From Pseudoramibacter porci (GTDB taxonomy: Bacteria > Bacillota > Clostridia > Eubacteriales > Eubacteriaceae), in NCBI RefSeq assembly GCF_009696145.1, contig NZ_VUMO01000008.1:1-64000 (forward strand): 64,000 nt of DNA. Direction: 5' to 3'. A program made the position numbers and the translations under genes. Shown here piece after piece: positions 60,696-64,000 of the stretch. Position 1 is the first letter of the stretch; each line of letters starts with the position of its first letter. Below the pieces are notes generated by a model. The model was not told the origin of the DNA. It saw only the letters and a program-made list of their open reading frames with translations, and did not search any database.

Positions 60696-61478
60696 TCAGT
60701 CGCCGATCTGCAGGCTCTCGGTGCATTTTCCCCGGCCGAGGGTCTTCACCGTGACCGTCAGCCGCCCGCTTTTTTGTGGCAGCAGGGTGTAGGTGTTCCG
60801 GCTTTCCTGCATGATGGGCACGGCCTGCCCGTCCACCGCGGCGGTGACCGAGCGCACGGGCAGCACGGCGTTGACCGTCAGCGTGACCGCCGGCCGCCCG
60901 GTGAAGGGGCTGACACCACCGGCCCGTGTGAGCTGGCCCTTTGGATTTACGAAGAGCAGCGGAAATATCACGAGGACGGCAGCCGCCAGGGCGATGAGCC
61001 AGCGCAGGACCGTGGATTTCTGTTTCAAATACACGTCGTAGGCGGCGATCATCTCGAGGGGCACGGTGTTTTCCGGCAGCTTCAGCCGGTCCAGCAGATC
61101 GATGAGCAGGATCTCCGACACATCCGCGCTGAGGGTCGGCCGGGGGCGTTTATCCCGGGGGGCGTCGCGGCCGCTGGTGCGGACGTAGTCTAAAATTTTC
61201 GCCTCGATGTGGCGGAGGGCGTCGGCAGCCTTGGCTGGGGTGTCGATGCGGCCGATGGCCTGGACGAACAAGACGTAGAGCTTGGCGACGCAGTCCTGGA
61301 CGAGGTAGGCGCTGCCAAGCTGGCGGTAGAAGTCGCGGTAGACCTGCTCGGCCGTCAGGGCGTAGAAGGCGGCGAAGGCGTTGCCGTCCCGGCTGCGGAT
61401 GCCGTCGATCAGGCCTTGCACGTAGTCGGCGTTGGCCTTGGCCGTGAGCGCGTGAAAGGGATGAAAAGCGTTAGACAT
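60696..61478 (-). CDS. Sigma-factor-like membrane protein
   Basis: A 260-residue protein with an N-terminal ~110 residues resembling region 2 of ECF sigma factors (YVQGLIDGIRSRDGNAFAAFYALT, LVQDCVAKLYVLF), then a ~40-residue linker, a membrane segment (~160-180: WLIALAAAVLVIFPLLFV) and an extracytoplasmic beta-rich domain (VTLTVNAVLPVRSVTAAVDG). A clear region 4 is missing. It could be a membrane-tethered regulator. Overlaps the upstream GGDEF-like gene by 8 nt. Confidence 0.6.
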   Translation of the reverse strand: MSNAFHPFHALTAKANADYVQGLIDGIRSRDGNAFAAFYALTAEQVYRDFYRQLGSAYLVQDCVAKLYVLFVQAIGRIDTPAKAADALRHIEAKILDYVRTSGRDAPRDKRPRPTLSADVSEILLIDLLDRLKLPENTVPLEMIAAYDVYLKQKSTVLRWLIALAAAVLVIFPLLFVNPKGQLTRAGGVSPFTGRPAVTLTVNAVLPVRSVTAAVDGQAVPIMQESRNTYTLLPQKSGRLTVTVKTLGRGKCTESLQIGD

Positions 61479-62181
61479 GGGGAGCCGCCTCCTGCGGCGC
61501 TGCCGGGAGGGTGTGGCGCTCCTCGGCGGGGTTCAATCGGCGGTTGGCCGCCGCGAGCAGCGTCACGATATCCTGGCTTTGGGCCGAATCGTTGAAAGCT
61601 GCACCAATGGTGTAGCGGATGGGCGGATGGTCAGGCTGGCTGTTGTACTGGGCGATTTTCTCGGCGACGCGCTTGAGAAACACGTCGACCTCTTCCCGAG
61701 TGAGGTCCTCCGAGAGGGCCGCGAAGCGGCAGCCGCCGTTGCGCGCGACGAAGAAATCGTCGAGGGCGGCCAGATTCAGCGTGATGGAAAAGCGCTTGAG
61801 GGCTTCGTTGCCGCCGGCCCGGCCGAAGGTCTGGTTGATCTCCTGAATGTTGACGATCTCGAGGGCGATACAGGCGAAGGTCGGCGCCAGCGGCTGCCCT
61901 TCGAATTTGTCGAGGAGGGCGTCGATGCTGGTGCGGTTCGCGATTTTTGAGACCGGATCGGAGCCCAAGGTCTCGAGCATTTTCTCGTAGGCCTGCTGTT
62001 GTTCGGCGAACAGGGAAAAATCCAAAAAGATAAAGAAAAAAGAAAGGGCGAGGACCGCCCACAGGAGCAGCACTGCGCTGCGGCGGTCGCCCCCGCGGAC
62101 GACGATGACGACCGCGGAGAGCGCGGCGAGGAATAGAAACAGCACGAGCTGAATGGTTTTGAAGCGATCGATTTTCTTCAT
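61471..62181 (-). CDS. Membrane protein with degenerate GGDEF domain
   Basis: A 236-residue protein: two N-terminal membrane segments (~10-28, ~37-57), a coiled stretch (EQQQAYEKMLETLG) and a GGDEF-fold domain (DPVSKIANRTSIDALLDKFEG, LEIVNIQEINQTFGRAGGNE). The signature reads NGGCRF, so the metal/GTP-binding acidic residues are lost and cyclase activity is not expected. It may bind nucleotide or protein. GGAGG precedes the start; co-transcribed with the sigma-like gene. Confidence 0.75.
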   Translation of the reverse strand: MKKIDRFKTIQLVLFLFLAALSAVVIVVRGGDRRSAVLLLWAVLALSFFFIFLDFSLFAEQQQAYEKMLETLGSDPVSKIANRTSIDALLDKFEGQPLAPTFACIALEIVNIQEINQTFGRAGGNEALKRFSITLNLAALDDFFVARNGGCRFAALSEDLTREEVDVFLKRVAEKIAQYNSQPDHPPIRYTIGAAFNDSAQSQDIVTLLAAANRRLNPAEERHTLPAAPQEAAPHV

Positions 62182-62425
62182 AATGGCGGGGCACCTCCTG
62201 GGTCATAAGACAAAAAAGTCATAATCTATGAATTAATTAAGCAGAAATTAACGAAATGAGACCCGCGTGTGACGGAGGCCCTTTATACTTAAGACAATCC
62301 AAAATTGAGAGAGCTGTCTGCCGTTTACACTCCCGGCCAAAGGGGACAGGTCTCAAAGGCATTATAACACGATCGCGGTGAAATTTCATCTAGGGATCGG
62401 GGCCGGGCGTTTCAGGAGGCAGAAG
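62182..62425. other. Divergent intergenic region with TATACT and TAAGACAATC elements
   Basis: Between the minus-strand pair and signal peptidase I. TATACT (62284-62289) without a good -35, directly followed by TAAGACAATC (62290-62299). The same ten bases occur at 60374-60383 before the small regulator-like gene, each time followed shortly by TTGAGA. This may be a shared regulator site. Confidence 0.4.
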
Positions 62426-62977
62426 ATGACAGAACGACTTCGCGACTTTCGGGCATCACCCGTTGGCCCGCCGCCGGAAGCGGCATCGGGACCGGCCGCC
62501 TTCAAACACAAAGCGCTGAGCATCGCCTGCGGGGTGGCCGCCGCAGCGGCTGTACTAACCGCATTGATGGTTTTCGTATTCGGGATCTCCCGGGTACAGG
62601 GCAATTCAATGGCCCCGGCCTACCGAAACGGCGACATCGTCTGGTTCGTCCGCAGTGGCAATCATTTGCACCGCGGCACTGTCGTCGCCGTCGGGATGCC
62701 GAGCGGCGACCGCTACATCAAACGGATCGCGGCGGTGCCGGGCGACACGGTGGACATCCGGGACGGCCGCCTCTACGTCAATGGCGCAGCGGTGAAGGAA
62801 TCCTACGCCAGAGGCCGGACCGAGAAAAATCCGAACGGTCTCATGATCTACCCTTACACCCTGCCGGAAGGCAAGTATTTCGTTCTCGGCGACAACCGGC
62901 GGCATTCGGCCGACTCCCGAACCTTCGGACCCGTGTCCGCCGCGCAAATCCAGGGGAAAATACTCGGTAAAGAGTAA
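62426..62977 (+). CDS. lepB: Signal peptidase I
   Basis: A 183-residue membrane-anchored serine protease with Ser/Lys dyad: S61 in VQGNSMAPAYRNGD and K99 in DRYIKRIAAVPGD, plus YFVLGDNRRHSADSR. One N-terminal membrane anchor (~31-54). It removes signal peptides from exported proteins. ATG 62426 has AGGAGG 7 nt upstream. Followed by surface protein genes, which may be dedicated substrates as in class-specific sortase/pilus clusters (inference). Confidence 0.9.
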   Translation: MTERLRDFRASPVGPPPEAASGPAAFKHKALSIACGVAAAAAVLTALMVFVFGISRVQGNSMAPAYRNGDIVWFVRSGNHLHRGTVVAVGMPSGDRYIKRIAAVPGDTVDIRDGRLYVNGAAVKESYARGRTEKNPNGLMIYPYTLPEGKYFVLGDNRRHSADSRTFGPVSAAQIQGKILGKE

Positions 62978-63056
62978 ACGTTTAATAGATTGATTCGTAA
63001 ATGGCCAATTTTACATCTCGCCATTAGATGTCACCATTATATAAGGAGGAAAACAA

Positions 63057-63272
63057 ATGATTCAGGCTTATTACACCTTTTGCCACGAGACCCTGCACAT
63101 TCACATGTACACGATCCCGCTGATCGTGGCGGCAGCTCTGGCCGTGCTCTTCGGACTGCTGCACTGGCGCAAACAGAAAAAACGCCAGGAGGATTTCGAA
63201 GACGAAATGGAAGAAAAATATGGCAATTCGGAAAACGGCGCCGCGCAGAAGAGCGGACCGCTGTTCTTTTAA
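63057..63272 (+). CDS. Small single-pass membrane protein, 71 aa
   Basis: Membrane segment ~18-38 (YTIPLIVAAALAVLFGLLHW), then a charged cytoplasmic tail (KKRQEDFEDEMEEKYG). AAGGAGG 8 nt before the ATG. Unknown function; paired with a similar small protein next to it. Confidence 0.6.
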   Translation: MIQAYYTFCHETLHIHMYTIPLIVAAALAVLFGLLHWRKQKKRQEDFEDEMEEKYGNSENGAAQKSGPLFF

Positions 63273-63290
63273 CCGATTGGGAGGAGCGGT

Positions 63291-63479
63291 ATGAAATTTT
63301 TAATGACTCACACCCAGGTCAATTTTGACATCTGGGCACTCTTGACCCTCATCGTTTTGATTTGCGCCATCGTGGTCCTCATCGTGCGCAAGCTGAAGAT
63401 GAAGGAGATCAAGGACGATCTGCAGGATCAGATTGACGATCAGGACCAGCGCCGTGTCCACACGACGCAAGACGGATAG
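63291..63479 (+). CDS. Small single-pass membrane protein, 62 aa
   Basis: Membrane segment ~14-34 (IWALLTLIVLICAIVVLIVR) followed by a charged coiled tail (KMKEIKDDLQDQIDDQDQ). GGGAGGAG before the ATG. Same layout as the preceding small protein; the pair may form an accessory complex for the secreted protein that follows. Confidence 0.6.
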   Translation: MKFLMTHTQVNFDIWALLTLIVLICAIVVLIVRKLKMKEIKDDLQDQIDDQDQRRVHTTQDG

Positions 63480-63505
63480 ATCATAAGGGAAAGGAGAACG
63501 CATTT

Positions 63506-64000
63506 ATGAAGACCTTTAAGAAGAAGAGCTACAAAAAGACGAAAAACGTCAGAAAATGGGTCGCGCTGTTCCTCACTTTGGCCATGGTTGCGACCAGCGG
63601 CCTGATCACGACAGCGCAAAACCTTTTCGGTGCGGACGAAGACGTCTACAACGCAGCTCAGGAACAAGCGCAGACGGTTGCGGCCGACAGCGCTGCAGCG
63701 CCGAGCGCATCGACCGACAGCGCCGCAGGCAGTGCGGCGGCCCAGAGCACGGCTTCGACCTCTGAATCGGCGAGCACACCGGCCGCCTCGAGCACATCGG
63801 CTGAATCGAGCACGTCGAGCAGCGCGGCGCAAAGTGTGTCGGCCAGCGCGCCGGCGTCTTCCGATCAGACGGCGGATTCGTCCAGCCAGACGGTCGACGT
63901 GCCGTCGATCGAAGTAGACATCCCTCAGGCGGAAGAAGAAGCTGACAAAAAACCGGCACAGTCTTTCAGCAGAACCGCGGGCAACGGCGTGACCGTTCAC
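63506..64000 (+). CDS. N-terminal part of a secreted Ser/Ala-rich surface protein (partial)
   Basis: Starts at ATG 63506 (GAAAGGAG upstream) and runs open to the window edge, at least 165 residues. Signal peptide: basic MKTFKKKSYKKTKN, hydrophobic VALFLTLAMVATSGLI, likely cleavage after TTAQ/A-type residues near 38. Then a low-complexity Ser/Ala/Thr stretch (~50-130), and an acidic VDVPSIEVDIPQAEEE. This design is typical of long wall-associated or pilin-like surface proteins in Clostridia. It directly follows signal peptidase I and two small membrane proteins. Confidence 0.7.
   Translation, partial: MKTFKKKSYKKTKNVRKWVALFLTLAMVATSGLITTAQNLFGADEDVYNAAQEQAQTVAADSAAAPSASTDSAAGSAAAQSTASTSESASTPAASSTSAESSTSSSAAQSVSASAPASSDQTADSSSQTVDVPSIEVDIPQAEEEADKKPAQSFSRTAGNGVTVH

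Noticed and set aside
1..64000. tRNA, rRNA, IS elements or prophage genes
   Set aside because: No cloverleaf, rRNA stretch, transposase, integrase or phage structural gene was recognised on either strand.

Overview
The window looks like the chromosome of a moderately GC-rich Gram-positive anaerobe of the Bacillota (Clostridia, Eubacteriaceae-like). The evidence is a dlt-type cell-wall operon, a CpsB/CpsD/Wzz/LCP capsule module, a Clostridia-type pilus/pseudopilus operon with a DUF4860 protein, a DUF438/DUF1858 sensor, and mostly AGGAGG-type ribosome binding sites with some GTG and TTG starts. A relative of Eubacterium or Pseudoramibacter is a guess only. No rRNA, tRNA, CRISPR array, IS element or phage was seen.

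Layout. 0-10.3 kb: small metabolic and housekeeping genes (flavin-fold oxidase, M20 amidohydrolase with an in-frame stop, siroheme nitrite/sulfite reductase, flavodoxin-like protein, PrsW-type protease, MmcQ/YjbR, GNAT, esterase, MATE pump, GGDEF protein). 10.3-18.8 kb: an Lreu_0056-like membrane-anchored protein, then one long transcription unit resembling dltABCD but with an extra PLP decarboxylase-fold enzyme, followed by its own response regulator and histidine kinase; the dltB-like gene carries an in-frame TAG. 18.9-23 kb: DUF438 sensor, AlbA_2 regulator behind a palindromic operator, cysteine synthase. 23.1-46 kb: capsule/exopolysaccharide locus. Its GC-rich left part holds chain-length control, BY-kinase, phosphatase, LCP ligase and a PglF-like dehydratase. 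From about 29.3 kb it becomes clearly AT-rich (aminotransferase, priming sugar transferase, glycosyltransferases, Wzy, Wzx, CDP-polyol transferase, and a small pathway including a cytidylyltransferase fused to a Gfo/Idh/MocA domain). It ends abruptly at about 46,015 in the remains of a GC-rich dTDP-rhamnose locus (rfbB fused to rfbD by deletion), followed by galE. 48.3-49.6 kb: AT-rich fic gene preceded by a six-copy operator array of exact 20-bp period. 49.8-53.6 kb: catabolic-looking operon (amidohydrolase, M20 deacylase, internally duplicated permease) behind a promoter and an intrinsic terminator in its leader. 53.7-60.7 kb: type IV pilus-like operon (transglutaminase lipoprotein, PilC, pseudopilins, PilT) ending in an unusual SARP/BTAD regulator and a small protein that copies its C-terminal domain. 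60.7-64 kb: on the minus strand a degenerate GGDEF protein and a sigma-like membrane protein; on the plus strand signal peptidase I, two small membrane proteins and the start of a large Ser/Ala-rich secreted protein cut by the window edge.

How it fits together: much of the window is about the cell surface. It covers modification of a wall polymer under two-component control, capsule synthesis under Tyr phosphorylation, pilus assembly, and protein export. The capsule locus shows repeated remodelling, with three gene fragments. Separately, two otherwise complete genes and one fragment each carry a single in-frame stop codon, which suggests recent gene decay (or base errors in the assembly).
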